Origin: Gammaproteobacteria bacterium
GTDB lineage: Bacteria; Pseudomonadota; Gammaproteobacteria; Pseudomonadales; JAUIET01
DNA length: 64,000 nt
Assembly: GCA_030429735.1 (NCBI GenBank)
Contig: JAUIET010000005.1
Location: 139,905 to 203,904, forward strand
Reading direction: 5' to 3'
This document shows positions 7,056-16,057 of this stretch, piece after piece (the stretch's first letter is position 1; each line of letters begins with the position of its first letter). The position numbers and the translations under genes are program-made. The notes under the pieces are model-generated. The model was given only the letters and a program-made list of their open reading frames with translations, was not told where the DNA came from and searched no databases.

Positions 7056-10046
7056 ATGAAATCATTAAAAAGAGGAGCCCCCACGCACGCTGCGCGCCCG
7101 TCGTCTAAAGGGCTGATGATTGGCGGCTTGTCGCTAACGCTGTCGGCACTGTCAAACGGTGTCTATGCGCAAACCAGCGAACCAGTTTTGGAAGAGGTTA
7201 TTGTCACAAGCGGTATTCGTGGGTCTCTTGCCAGCGCTCTTAATCAGAAGCGCAATGCGGATAACCTGAAAGAAGTCATTATGGCGGAAGACATTGGTAA
7301 GCTGCCTGATCAAAACCTGGCTGAGGTTCTTGAGAACATTACGGGTGTCCAGATTACGCGTTCCGCCGGTATTGGTACCGGCGTTCAAATCCGCGGTACT
7401 AATTCAAACCGCATCGAAATTAATGGTGTATCTACCGTAGGTTCTGGCGCTGGTCGTAGCGGTATTGATTTTGAAGACGTTAACGCATCGATAATTGCTG
7501 GTGTGGAAGTAATCAAAGCGCCTGAAGCGAAAACCATCGAAGGTTCAGTTGGTGGCACTATCAACCTGAAAACAATTCGTCCTCTCGACCTTGATGACAT
7601 GTTGGTGTCTGCTCGTATACAAGGTGAGGACAGCAGCCTCAGCACAGAAAGCACACAACCACGGTTTTCTGCGGCGTTTGGTAATAACTGGGAGACTGAC
7701 GCAGGTAAATTTGGGGTTGTAATCAGTGGCAGCTACACCGAGCAGGAAGCGGTATCTTTCCGCCCTCGAACTGACCGCGACAACCTGTCCAGCGTTCCTG
7801 GCGGTCCGCAGGACTTTTTAGGCATTCAATTCCTTCTGCAGGAACAGGAAAATGACGACTACGAAACTACCAACTTAGCGACTAGTTTCGAATTTGCTCC
7901 CAATGACGACCTGAAATTCTATTTTGATGCCATCATCAATGAGCAAGAACGAAGCCGTGACAATTACAGAGTCCAGGCATCTGGAGTATCTGCACATAGA
8001 AACCGTCAGGCACCGGATGAGTTGGAGACACTCAATATCGGGCGATTTGGCGACTCTGATATAGGCACTTTAATGGCAGCGGTAAGGGGCACTATTGAGC
8101 CCGACCTGGCCAATGATGACGACGATCCAAACCTTCGATTCTCCAGCGAGACAGGTTCTCGTGTTACCGACAGCGAGATCTTTCGATTAGGTGGCGAATG
8201 GCAAAACGAAAGGTGGTCTGCTCGTGTTGAGCTTGCATCAACCAGCGCTGACACCACCAACCCAACGCTGAACACGACCTTAAACTTTATCAACCCCAAC
8301 TGCCCGCTGGATGGCGCAGCGACAGGTGATCCAAGCACCAGTAACGATAACTGTGTGCCCTTTATTTATGACCTGAGAGGAGGTTCATTATCATTCGGCA
8401 TCAACTTTGATTCACCGTTTGCCCCAACAATTGATCAACTTACCGATCCTGCCAATGTCGTACTGGATCAGGTGGATGTGGGTCGTAACAGGCAGGAAAA
8501 TTCTGAAGAGGCGTTCCGCGCTGACTTTTCCTTCAAGCTTGACGAGTACAGCATTACGTCCATCGACTTCGGTTATCGGTACAACGAATCTGAAAGCAGT
8601 TTTGAGGACATAGATGACCGAATTGGCGGCTTCAGCCGATTGGAAGACAGCCCGCGAGGCACTCTGTTTCAAGAGCTTCTTGTAAGAGGTCCAAGCAATT
8701 ATGGAGACGCCGATGGCAGAGCTCTTGCTATCCGTAATTTCCTTCTTGTAGATCCGGATCGTTCGTTTTCTGACCCCGAAGGTACCATAGCGATTCTTGA
8801 GCGTGCACTTGCTGAACAGCGCACATTGGAGCCTGGCGCTGACGGCGATCTCGTCTTAGAGCTGGAATCCGATCAGAACGCTTTTTATGACATCAGCGAA
8901 GAAACCCATGCTCTGTACGCTCAGGTAAACTTTGAAACAGGAATCATACGTGGCAACTTTGGCGTGCGTTATGTGCAGACCGATATTGATTCAACAGCGT
9001 TTGGTCCTGAAGACGCCAATGGATTAAGATCACTGCAAACAACGAGTGGTGACTATAGCTTCCTGCTGCCGCGTTTAAATCTGGTTGTCCAGCCAATTGA
9101 TGAGCTGCTCATTCGCATGGGTGCCGGTAAAGATATCCGTCGTCCAGATTTTGATGACCTGAATACAGGGTTCACCTTTACTGAAAACGAAAATACTGCG
9201 ATTCAGTTAGGAAATGCAGGCCTGGTGCCAGAAGAAGTAATTTCCTGGGATCTTGCTGCTGAATGGTATTTCGCGCCAGCGTCAGTAGTGAGTATCGGTT
9301 ACTTCAATAAGGAACGGAAAAATCTGTTTGGCACAACCTTAAACGGTGCCGAGCTGACTCCAGACGGAATGGGTGGTTTCACAGCAGAGACTGATCCGAC
9401 CTGCCCTGGTGGTGGTATCTTTAACCCTGACGTTATACCTAATGTATTGGGTGACCCAAACACTACCGGTTTGTGTGTTGACTTCGAGCAGCCTGGGAAT
9501 GACACCGCAACAACAACCCAACAAGGCATAGAGCTGGCCTTCCAGTATGACCTCGCGCAGTTCGAAGATCGCCTGGGTTGGGCATCTGGTTTCGGCTTCA
9601 TCTTTAACTACACTATGCAAGACTTCAGCGGTGGCTCAGCGATTGATACCACTTCGGGTCGTGGTGCAACTGTACTAGGTGATGTAAGCGCTCCAGAAGG
9701 TCTTCTCGATTTTTCTGAAGATGCCTACAACTTCACGGTGTACTACGAGAAGTACGGCCTGTCAGCCAGAATGCGTTACACATGGCGTGAAGCATTCAGA
9801 ACTGAAGACTTCGCAGGTGGTGCTAGCGTTAACAGTACGTTCAGCTTCCCGGTTGTGACTGACGACAGAGGGCAGCTGAATGCCAGCATCAGTTACGATG
9901 TAACGGAGAACTTTACGCTGGGTGTTGAAGCCGTGAACCTGACAGAAGAAAACATTGAGCAGCGTTGTATCAATGGCGGTGGACCTCTGTGTTTCGTGGG
10001 CTACCCTGACCGAAGAATCACCTTTGGTTTGAGCTACCGCATGTAA
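7056..10046 (+). CDS. TonB-dependent outer-membrane receptor, probable alginate oligosaccharide uptake
   Basis: Outer-membrane active transporter of 996 residues. ATG 7056 is preferred to GTG 7020, because the 7020 start adds a charged tail before the signal peptide and has no ribosome site. The signal peptide ends near GVYAQ, followed by a TonB-box-like EEVIVTSG and a plug domain with AEDIGKLPDQNLAEVLENITGVQI compressed into residues about 70-100, which is diagnostic of the large Xanthomonas/Caulobacter-type receptor family used for carbohydrates. The barrel follows and ends GLSYRM. Cys pairs in predicted loops (for example around 8300-8350 and 9400-9480) may form disulfides. The operator array upstream and a strong terminator downstream make it a single-gene unit of the alginate regulon. 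The exact ligand is inferred. Confidence 0.9.
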   Translation: MKSLKRGAPTHAARPSSKGLMIGGLSLTLSALSNGVYAQTSEPVLEEVIVTSGIRGSLASALNQKRNADNLKEVIMAEDIGKLPDQNLAEVLENITGVQITRSAGIGTGVQIRGTNSNRIEINGVSTVGSGAGRSGIDFEDVNASIIAGVEVIKAPEAKTIEGSVGGTINLKTIRPLDLDDMLVSARIQGEDSSLSTESTQPRFSAAFGNNWETDAGKFGVVISGSYTEQEAVSFRPRTDRDNLSSVPGGPQDFLGIQFLLQEQENDDYETTNLATSFEFAPNDDLKFYFDAIINEQERSRDNYRVQASGVSAHRNRQAPDELETLNIGRFGDSDIGTLMAAVRGTIEPDLANDDDDPNLRFSSETGSRVTDSEIFRLGGEWQNERWSARVELASTSADTTNPTLNTTLNFINPNCPLDGAATGDPSTSNDNCVPFIYDLRGGSLSFGINFDSPFAPTIDQLTDPANVVLDQVDVGRNRQENSEEAFRADFSFKLDEYSITSIDFGYRYNESESSFEDIDDRIGGFSRLEDSPRGTLFQELLVRGPSNYGDADGRALAIRNFLLVDPDRSFSDPEGTIAILERALAEQRTLEPGADGDLVLELESDQNAFYDISEETHALYAQVNFETGIIRGNFGVRYVQTDIDSTAFGPEDANGLRSLQTTSGDYSFLLPRLNLVVQPIDELLIRMGAGKDIRRPDFDDLNTGFTFTENENTAIQLGNAGLVPEEVISWDLAAEWYFAPASVVSIGYFNKERKNLFGTTLNGAELTPDGMGGFTAETDPTCPGGGIFNPDVIPNVLGDPNTTGLCVDFEQPGNDTATTTQQGIELAFQYDLAQFEDRLGWASGFGFIFNYTMQDFSGGSAIDTTSGRGATVLGDVSAPEGLLDFSEDAYNFTVYYEKYGLSARMRYTWREAFRTEDFAGGASVNSTFSFPVVTDDRGQLNASISYDVTENFTLGVEAVNLTEENIEQRCINGGGPLCFVGYPDRRITFGLSYRM

Positions 10047-10069
10047 CATCGAGTCTAAATCCTCGACAT

Positions 10070-10137
10070 AAGTGAGTGGCACTGAGTGTGAACGCTCACT
10101 TCTTAAAAGCCCCAGCTAAGTGCCGGGGCTTTTTTTT
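10070..10137 (+). terminator. intrinsic terminator after the TonB receptor gene
   Basis: AAAAGCCCC (10105-10113) pairs with GGGGCTTTT (10125-10133), and the T-run continues to 10137. The loop is 11 nt. This is a textbook rho-independent terminator. A second, weaker hairpin with arms AAGTGAG (10070-10076) and CTCACTT (10095-10101) lies just before it. Confidence 0.92.
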
Positions 10138-10191
10138 GGGTTTTGCACCCGCTTTCCGTACAATTGGCCTGAATCGCAAAGGATGCCAAAC

Positions 10192-10338
10192 ATGAAACAA
10201 GAAGAAATCGACGATCAGGTGTTTGAACTCTACGACGAGTATTGCCATGGCAATATCGACAGGCGCGAGTTTTTCAAGCGTGCCGGTCAACTGACATGGA
10301 ACAGGATGGTTGGCTTTTTCCGCGAACATCTGTCTTGA
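10192..10338 (+). CDS. 48-residue protein resembling the N-terminus of dienelactone hydrolases
   Basis: Small frame starting at ATG 10192, with AAAGG 9 nt upstream; ATG 10183 is also possible. The product carries ELYDEYCHGNIDRREFFKRA, which recalls the conserved pre-catalytic N-terminal segment (LYDEY..G.(I/L)DRR.F..R) of dienelactone-hydrolase family proteins, where it doubles as a Tat-like signal. After GQLT the frame runs only 14 more residues to a stop and no hydrolase domain follows, so it may be a stump of a lost gene or a small stand-alone protein. It lies between a terminator and manD, 48 bp before the latter. The family link is from memory. Confidence 0.5.
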   Translation: MKQEEIDDQVFELYDEYCHGNIDRREFFKRAGQLTWNRMVGFFREHLS

Positions 10339-10386
10339 TCTGATCCAGGGTTGATGCTTGCCGGTAAATAAACTGGAGAATCAGAA

Positions 10387-11610
10387 TTGAAAATTACCGG
10401 CGCTGAAGTGTTTATTGGTGGGCCTGGCAAAAATTACGTCACGCTTAAAATAAAGACTGATGAGGGCATTTACGGGTTGGGTGATGCAACGCTGAACAAC
10501 CGCGAAACGCTGCCTGCTGCGTATCTGACGGATTACCTGATTCCTTGCTTGATTGGCAAAGACCCCCTCAACAGTGAAGACATCTGGCAATACTTTTATC
10601 GTGGCGCCTACTTCAGACGTGGCCCTGTGGCTATGGCGGCTATTGGCGCCATTGATATGGCTTTGTGGGATATCAAAGGCAAACTTGCAAACCTTCCTCT
10701 GTACCAGCTTTTTGGCGGTAAAAGCCGAGAAGGAGCATTAGTGTATGCGCACGCTACCGGCTCGAATCTGGGTGCGCTTTTGGACACCATCGCGCATTAT
10801 CAGGATCAGGGCTATAAGGCAGTGCGGGTTCAGTGTGGCATACCCGATATGCCTGCTGGCGGTTACGCGATCCCAAAAAATAATGAAGATTCCAAACATT
10901 TCATCACACAATTCGGTTCGCTTCCAGAAGAGGAGATATGGAGCACTGCGAAGTATCTGCGCTATATGCCAACCGTATTCGAAGCAATCCGTGAGCGTTT
11001 TGGAAATGAGTTGGAAATCTTGCACGATGTACATCATCGGCTGTTGCCCAGAGAGGCCGCCGCTTTTGCGAAGGAAATTGAACAGTACAAGCTCTATTGG
11101 ATGGAAGACCCCACACCTGCGGATGATCAAACTGCGTTGCGGATGATTCGGCAACACAGCACAGTACCCATTGCGATAGGAGAAGTGTTTAACTCGCTGT
11201 GGGACTGCAAACAAATGATCGAAGAGGAACTGATCGACTTCATTCGTGTGGCGGTCACTTACGCTGGAGGAATTACGCACGTTAAACGAATTGTGGAATT
11301 AGCGGCACTGCATCATGTGCGAACAGGCTTTCATGGTGCACCCAGTCATTCGCCAATCTCGATGGCTGCGCAGGGGCATATCAACGCGTGGGCGCCTAAT
11401 TTTGGAATACAGGAATATCTGGTATTGGGAACACTTGAGTGCGAGGCCTTGTTTCCGTCACAGCACTACTATAAGGATGGTATGTTTTATATCTCTGACG
11501 AGCCCGGGCTAGGTGTCGATTTTGATGAAAAAGAAGCGCAACGCTATTCTTATAAGCGAGGCTATCACCCCGTTGTTCGTTTGGAAGATGGTACTGTTTG
11601 GAATTACTAG
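10387..11610 (+). CDS. manD: mannonate dehydratase of the enolase superfamily (ManD)
   Basis: Dehydrates D-mannonate (some family members also D-gluconate) to 2-keto-3-deoxygluconate, feeding kdgK. It has 407 residues, as is usual for ManD/RspA. Magnesium ligands D214, E240 (in MEDP) and E266 (in IGEV) have the 26/26 spacing of the known ManD ligands D210/E236/E262, and H216 and H316 match its catalytic H212 and H312 with the same offset of 4. The start is TTG 10387 with GGAGA upstream; no in-frame ATG is near. The C-terminus VRLEDGTVWNY is family-typical. It stops 6 bp from the convergent phosphatase gene. Its presence suggests that mannuronate/mannonate is used alongside DEH. Members with low activity exist, so physiological activity is not proven. 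Confidence 0.88.
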   Translation: MKITGAEVFIGGPGKNYVTLKIKTDEGIYGLGDATLNNRETLPAAYLTDYLIPCLIGKDPLNSEDIWQYFYRGAYFRRGPVAMAAIGAIDMALWDIKGKLANLPLYQLFGGKSREGALVYAHATGSNLGALLDTIAHYQDQGYKAVRVQCGIPDMPAGGYAIPKNNEDSKHFITQFGSLPEEEIWSTAKYLRYMPTVFEAIRERFGNELEILHDVHHRLLPREAAAFAKEIEQYKLYWMEDPTPADDQTALRMIRQHSTVPIAIGEVFNSLWDCKQMIEEELIDFIRVAVTYAGGITHVKRIVELAALHHVRTGFHGAPSHSPISMAAQGHINAWAPNFGIQEYLVLGTLECEALFPSQHYYKDGMFYISDEPGLGVDFDEKEAQRYSYKRGYHPVVRLEDGTVWNY

Positions 11611-11616
11611 ACAGTA

Positions 11617-12246
11617 TCAGGCGTTCACCAGACCCGGTAAATCCCGCATCGAATTAAAGCTTACCGCGCCTGGAACCGAGCACGCTTCGCCAAAAACGTT
11701 ATAAAAGTAGGTATTCATGCCTGCTTTAACGCCGGCTTCAATCCCGACTATCCCGTCATCAACTACAGCACATTGTTCGGCTTCATAGCCCATTGATCGA
11801 GCTGCCAACTTGTAGATTTCTGGGTCGGGTTTCCATAGATTTACGTCGTAGGCGCTGATGATATTACTTCCAAAAAATTCACTCAATCCGCAAAGCCGCA
11901 GAGATTGCGCTATCTTTTCGGGAGGGCCGTTGCTGACAACTGCTTTTGGCTGAGGTATGTGTGATAAAGCGTATTTCACGTCCGCAATAGGTTTTAGCTC
12001 GGCTTCAAATAATGCAGCCACTATTGCACGGTAGCGGGGAACAAAATCTTCGGCAAGGCTTACCTTGTGGCGAGACTGCAATGTGTCGAGAATTTTTGAC
12101 AGCTTCCAGCCGCGGAATTCCTTAACCAGATCCAGTGTATCCAGCGTTACTCCATAGTTGGCGAAGGATTCAACGAAACCTTGATTGCAGAGGTGCTCAC
12201 TGTCTACCAGTGTTCCGTCGCAATCAAAGAGAAGGCATTCAATCAT
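11617..12246 (-). CDS. HAD-family sugar-acid phosphatase (YieH-like)
   Basis: Cytosolic haloacid-dehalogenase phosphatase of about 209 residues. Motif I is FDCDGTLVDSE with the nucleophile Asp and general acid Asp, motif II is VVSNGP, motif III is the Lys in LWKPDPEIY, and motif IV is VVDDGIVGIEAG. The VVSNGPPEK and FYNVF stretches resemble E. coli YieH, a 6-phosphogluconate phosphatase, so a phosphorylated sugar acid such as KDPG or 6-phosphogluconate is a plausible substrate. That would fit a valve against toxic sugar-phosphate build-up in the uronate pathway. ATG 12246 is favoured by homology of the N-terminus; ATG 12267 adds seven residues and cannot be excluded. Convergent with manD. Confidence 0.82.
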   Translation of the reverse strand: MIECLLFDCDGTLVDSEHLCNQGFVESFANYGVTLDTLDLVKEFRGWKLSKILDTLQSRHKVSLAEDFVPRYRAIVAALFEAELKPIADVKYALSHIPQPKAVVSNGPPEKIAQSLRLCGLSEFFGSNIISAYDVNLWKPDPEIYKLAARSMGYEAEQCAVVDDGIVGIEAGVKAGMNTYFYNVFGEACSVPGAVSFNSMRDLPGLVNA

Positions 12247-12348
12247 TAGAAGTATTGTACCTTTCATGAGCGTGGTCTTCTATCCTGGCGTTCTCTGATT
12301 TAACCTGATGGAACCATGCTTTGATGGTAGGATTGCGCCATTGACGTA

Positions 12349-12738
12349 ATGGATGGCGCAACCATGACCCAGACAGTGCAACTGCATCACTACAGCTTGG
12401 CCGCGCCTGCCGCGGTGATAGAAGAAGTCATAGAGTTTTATGACAAAGCGCTGGGATTTAAACCCGGCTTCCGTCCAGACTTCGGTTTCAATGGCGCGTG
12501 GCTGTACTCCGGTGATCATCCTTTGCTTCACCTAATAGAAGATCCGGGCCGCGCTGGCGAAAAATCAGGTTATTTCGACCACATAGCGCTACGCTGTGAA
12601 GATCTTGCAGGTACCATTGCAACTCTTGAGAAAAACGGCATTGAGTTTGGACGTCTGGATATGGACGTTATGAAGCAGGTTCAGTTGTTTCTGACTGATC
12701 CTGCCGGCACAACGATTGAGCTAAATTTTCTGGTTTAG
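12349..12738 (+). CDS. VOC-superfamily (glyoxalase/bleomycin-resistance-like) protein
   Basis: Cytosolic protein of 129 residues (124 if ATG 12364 is used; neither start has a clear ribosome site). One VOC module of paired beta-alpha-beta-beta-beta units is visible: [10 protein letters not shown] at the start with a metal-type His, [21 protein letters not shown] with the second half's His, and TTIELNFLV with the terminal Glu. These positions fit a metal-binding lyase, isomerase or dioxygenase, but the substrate cannot be told. It is transcribed divergently from the phosphatase and ends against a long hairpin at 12770-12810. Confidence 0.75.
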   Translation: MDGATMTQTVQLHHYSLAAPAAVIEEVIEFYDKALGFKPGFRPDFGFNGAWLYSGDHPLLHLIEDPGRAGEKSGYFDHIALRCEDLAGTIATLEKNGIEFGRLDMDVMKQVQLFLTDPAGTTIELNFLV

Positions 12739-12769
12739 GGCTCCGCCACAAAGGCAGTTCAGTAAAGCT

Positions 12770-12810
12770 TATGCATGTGTTTTGCAGCGAAGACCCAAAG
12801 CACATGCATA
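12770..12810. terminator. 15-bp hairpin between convergent genes
   Basis: TATGCATGTGTTTTG (12770-12784) pairs with CAAAGCACATGCATA (12796-12810) over 15 positions with one G-U pair, around an 11-nt loop. It lies between the VOC stop (12738) and the acyl-CoA dehydrogenase stop (12841), where a bidirectional 3'-end signal is expected. There is no clear T-run, so termination may be indirect, or the element may only stabilise the 3' ends. Confidence 0.55.
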
Positions 12811-12840
12811 CGGTTTGTTGAGCTGGGTATGAACGCTATT

Positions 12841-14058
12841 CTAACTCATCCGCTTAATCAACTGCTTACCCAAGGCCATCTGGTGCACCTGATCCGGCCC
12901 ATCGGCCTGCCGGCACCAGCGCGCATAATTAAACGCCTCCGCCATGCAGTAATCTTCCGTTAGCCCTCCAGCGCCATGCAATTGCATGCAGCGGTCAATC
13001 ACGTTCTGAGCCATTAATGGCACTTTGATTTTCGCAGCCGCTATCATATCCCTGGCCTCAGCCGCGCCCACTGCATCCATCTTATGGCAGGCTTTTAACA
13101 CCAGTGAGCGCATCATTTCAATTTCGGCGTAACTGTTGGCAATATCCTCACGCACTGATTGGTGCTCGCTTAACTGCTTGCCGAAGGTTGCGCGACTGTT
13201 TGCACGAACACAGGCCAGTTCCAGGCATCTCTGCGCAGCACCTACAAGCCGCATGCAGTGATGCATCCTGCCGGGTCCCAGCCGGCCTTGCGCAATTTCG
13301 AACCCCCGGCCCTCACCGAGCAGCATATTCTCCGCAGGTACACGTACATTGGTGAAGCGCAATTCCGCGTGGCCAAGCGGTGCATCGTCATAGCCTAACG
13401 TTGTCAAAGGTCGGATGATGTCCAGACCTTCAGTACCCCTTGGTACCAGAATCTGGCTTTGCTGCAGGTGCCGGTTACTGTTGTCAGGGTCCGTTTTGCC
13501 CATCACAATAAATACGCCAGTGCGCTGATACATCGCGCTGGTGATAAACCACTTACGACCATTCAAAACGTACTCGTTGCCGTCGCGTTCAATGCGCAAC
13601 TCCACATTAGTTGCGTCGCTGCTGGCCACTTGTGGTTCTGTCATGGCGTACGAGCTTGCCACGTCACCCTCAAGCATCGGGGTTAACCACTGTGCCTGTT
13701 GCTCCGGTGTGGCGTATTTCATGAACACTTCCATGTTGCCGGTATTGGGTGCGTTGCAATTGAACACTTCAGGCGACCAAAGTACGCGCCCCATTAATTC
13801 GGCCAGCGGTGCGTAATCGTAATTGCTGTAGCCATCATGGTCTGCAAACTCAGCATGGGCAGGCTGAATAAACAGGTTCCATAAACCCTGCTGTTTGGCC
13901 TTGGCTCTGAGCTCTTCCATAACAGGCACCAATGCAAAACGGTTTTCTGCATTCGAAATTTGTTCCGCATAGGTTTCTTCATTCGGGTAAATGTGTTCTT
14001 CAAAAAATGCGGTGAGTAAGGCCAGCGTGTCTTCAGATTGCTTGCTGAATGAATGCAT
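12841..14058 (-). CDS. acyl-CoA dehydrogenase (ACAD10/11-like)
   Basis: FAD flavoprotein of 405 residues that oxidises acyl-CoA at the alpha-beta position. The order of domains is N-terminal helices (1-130), the beta domain with YAMTEPQVASSDATN (the conserved flavin-contact segment) and RKWFITSA (about 130-250), and C-terminal helices with RATFGKQLSEHQSV, GAGGLTEDY and a terminal ALGKQL. The long N-terminus and the R-x-Q-S-V segment resemble the ACAD10/ACAD11 branch that handles unusual or 4-hydroxy acyl-CoAs and is often encoded with APH-like kinases such as that at 16232. The start ATG 14058 follows a 101-bp gap from the channel-like gene on the same strand. Confidence 0.88.
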   Translation of the reverse strand: MHSFSKQSEDTLALLTAFFEEHIYPNEETYAEQISNAENRFALVPVMEELRAKAKQQGLWNLFIQPAHAEFADHDGYSNYDYAPLAELMGRVLWSPEVFNCNAPNTGNMEVFMKYATPEQQAQWLTPMLEGDVASSYAMTEPQVASSDATNVELRIERDGNEYVLNGRKWFITSAMYQRTGVFIVMGKTDPDNSNRHLQQSQILVPRGTEGLDIIRPLTTLGYDDAPLGHAELRFTNVRVPAENMLLGEGRGFEIAQGRLGPGRMHHCMRLVGAAQRCLELACVRANSRATFGKQLSEHQSVREDIANSYAEIEMMRSLVLKACHKMDAVGAAEARDMIAAAKIKVPLMAQNVIDRCMQLHGAGGLTEDYCMAEAFNYARWCRQADGPDQVHQMALGKQLIKRMS

Positions 14059-14159
14059 ACTTAAAAATCCGTATCGGCTTGGTTGGTTACTGGCAGTTTA
14101 CCAGCAATTAGCTGTTCGTTTGGAGCGGCGCGGCGAATTCCTGGTTGAGTGACGGCTTG

Positions 14160-15389
14160 TTAGCCACCACGCAGCCACTGAGCTGGAATATTACTTTCAA
14201 CCAGTTCAAGAATACTGACATTGATAATGTCATGTTCCCGACCAAGCTCATTGGCAAATCGAGAGGTATTGTTGTTTCGGGCAATAATGGTTGCCTGCGG
14301 GTATTTGCGGCGAAGCCACAGTGCGGTACGCAAATTTTCCTCTTCGCGTCCGGTACCCAATACAAACAGCGTGCTGTCTCCTTCCAGATTGGTCGCGTTT
14401 GCCGCTTTTGCCCAAACCTCAGGGTGGGTAAGATCACCCTGCAATACTTCACGGCGATAGCTGCCCATCACTTTGTCTTGCTCTTCAGCGACCAGAACGC
14501 GCCGGTTGGCATCAACATCAATCACAATCACCGTATCCAGTTCCGAGGTTGCCGTGGCTTTGAGTTCCTCCAGTACGGATTGTCCAAAGCGGCCGAACCC
14601 GGCGATTACAACCACATCTTCGCTTTTGGTTTCTTTGAAATGCTGCAACATACGGTTGCGCACCAGCCCTTTGGCGGCGAGATGGTAGGCGTTAAATGTG
14701 AAGCACTGTTGTGCTACACGCGTGTTCTCCATTGACCGCATAAAGCGCAATCGCGAGCAATGAATTACTATTCGTTCGCCCATGTCGGGTTTCATTGCCA
14801 GCAAGGCCGACGCTGTTTCATAGCAGGCCAGGCTACTTTCTTCGAACAAAAAAACCCTTGCCGCGTATTCGATTCTGAGGCGCTTGAAGCAGTGTTGCTG
14901 AGAAATATCACCGGCTACCACAATGGCGCCAAAGTCTTCCCTGTAGTGGTCAGCCAGCAAGCCGTCGGGGTTGGACGATACCACCATAACTTTGGTCTTG
15001 TTGCTGGAGCGCAAAGCTCGAAGGTAACTGGTGGTCAGTGGTCCGTCGCCAACAATCACAATATGGTTGCGCAAACGCCGAACCGCCCAGTGTGCCGGGG
15101 CAAAGGCCATCAGCAATGCGCTCATTACGGTGGAAGCCGTGAATGCCGGGGCTGCAAAGTAAGCGAACCAAACCAGTGCTCGAGCAAACGCGGAGCCACC
15201 AACTGGCGTGCCAAGATCTACACCACCAACAACAAACAGGCTGAGGCTGTAATAGGCTTTGACCAGCAGTCCGCTGTCTACAAGATCGCCGCGCTCAGTT
15301 GTGCTTACCCCCAGTTCAAAGCCAATCAGCGCGCACGCGACAATTGCCAGCGGTATCAGAAACCGCCATTGGTATTCGCGTATGTCCAC
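14160..15389 (-). CDS. K+-channel-like protein with two TrkA-N (RCK) domains and degenerate filter
   Basis: Membrane protein of 409 residues. Helix 1 is about residues 10-28, the pore-like segment 44-65 and helix 2 about 68-95. The first Rossmann domain begins HIVIVGDGPLTTSYL (about 108) and the second DVVVIAGFGRFGQSVLEEL (about 240), each followed by typical TrkA-N acid and hydrophobic strands. The selectivity filter, normally TVGYGD, reads VVGGVD (53-58), so K+ selectivity is doubtful. The start is GTG 15389; no clear ribosome site is seen. It follows the GST gene by 26 bp on the same strand. It may be a nucleotide-gated channel of altered selectivity or a sensor. Confidence 0.75.
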   Translation of the reverse strand: MDIREYQWRFLIPLAIVACALIGFELGVSTTERGDLVDSGLLVKAYYSLSLFVVGGVDLGTPVGGSAFARALVWFAYFAAPAFTASTVMSALLMAFAPAHWAVRRLRNHIVIVGDGPLTTSYLRALRSSNKTKVMVVSSNPDGLLADHYREDFGAIVVAGDISQQHCFKRLRIEYAARVFLFEESSLACYETASALLAMKPDMGERIVIHCSRLRFMRSMENTRVAQQCFTFNAYHLAAKGLVRNRMLQHFKETKSEDVVVIAGFGRFGQSVLEELKATATSELDTVIVIDVDANRRVLVAEEQDKVMGSYRREVLQGDLTHPEVWAKAANATNLEGDSTLFVLGTGREEENLRTALWLRRKYPQATIIARNNNTSRFANELGREHDIINVSILELVESNIPAQWLRGG

Positions 15390-15415
15390 AGAGAGAGGCC
15401 TTGCCTGATATGCGG

Positions 15416-16057
15416 CTAACCGCCGGTCATTGCTTTCATAGCGGCAGATTGTGACTCTAAGATTTTTGCGGTGCTTTCTTTTGATGCAACCAGTTCATAC
15501 CACTCGCTGAGGCCATCAACTGAGGCCAAAATATCAGTGTTGTGCATGCCTTGCATGAGCTGGCGCGCAAGAAACAGCGTCCAGAAAGCGTAGATATCGA
15601 CCGCTGTGTACTGTTCGCCCAACATATAGGGTGATAACTGTGCGCGTCTGCCCAGCGCGGCCATACCCTTGGCAACAGCGCCGGGTACTTCCTGGTGTGC
15701 TCGCTCGTCACGTTCACCATTGAACAAGGCTTCTGCTAAATGCCTGCGCGCTTGTGATTCAATGTACAAGTCGCAAATGCTTATTAGCTCGTCGCTGCGC
15801 GCCATGTCCCATGGGGAAGAAGGAAACAAGGGGGAATCACCCAGGGTTTCGCGCATAAACGTCAATATTGCGCGGGTTTCTGCAAGAGGCCCGAATTCGG
15901 TTTCTGCCGCGGGGATTTTTCCCATCGGGCTAATCGGCAGAAAGTCGTCCTTGCTATTGGGGGTTGCGTGCACAGGTTCAAATGCGAAGTCGGTCTCCAG
16001 CGCAACCTGTTTAACAATGTTGTAGTAGTTACTGATATCGAAACCATGGACTTTCAT
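15416..16057 (-). CDS. glutathione S-transferase family protein
   Basis: Soluble protein of 213 residues. A longer upstream frame exists, but ATG 16057 has GGAG at good distance and gives the expected thioredoxin-fold start MKVHGFDISNYYNIVKQVAL. N-terminal domain (1-80) ends MGKIPAAETEFGPLAETRAIL, where the cis-Pro and the Glu/Thr pair that binds the glutathione gamma-glutamyl group would sit. The C-terminal helical domain follows and contains EQYTAVDIYAFWTLF, the usual N-capping box region. Detoxification or isomerase activity with glutathione is likely; the substrate is unknown. It heads a two-gene minus-strand unit with the channel-like gene. Confidence 0.8.
   Translation of the reverse strand: MKVHGFDISNYYNIVKQVALETDFAFEPVHATPNSKDDFLPISPMGKIPAAETEFGPLAETRAILTFMRETLGDSPLFPSSPWDMARSDELISICDLYIESQARRHLAEALFNGERDERAHQEVPGAVAKGMAALGRRAQLSPYMLGEQYTAVDIYAFWTLFLARQLMQGMHNTDILASVDGLSEWYELVASKESTAKILESQSAAMKAMTGG

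Noticed and set aside
14145-15419. Long plus-strand frames (196 and 219 codons) opposite the K+-channel-like gene
   Set aside because: The minus strand encodes clear TrkA-N motifs throughout; the plus frames have no family features.
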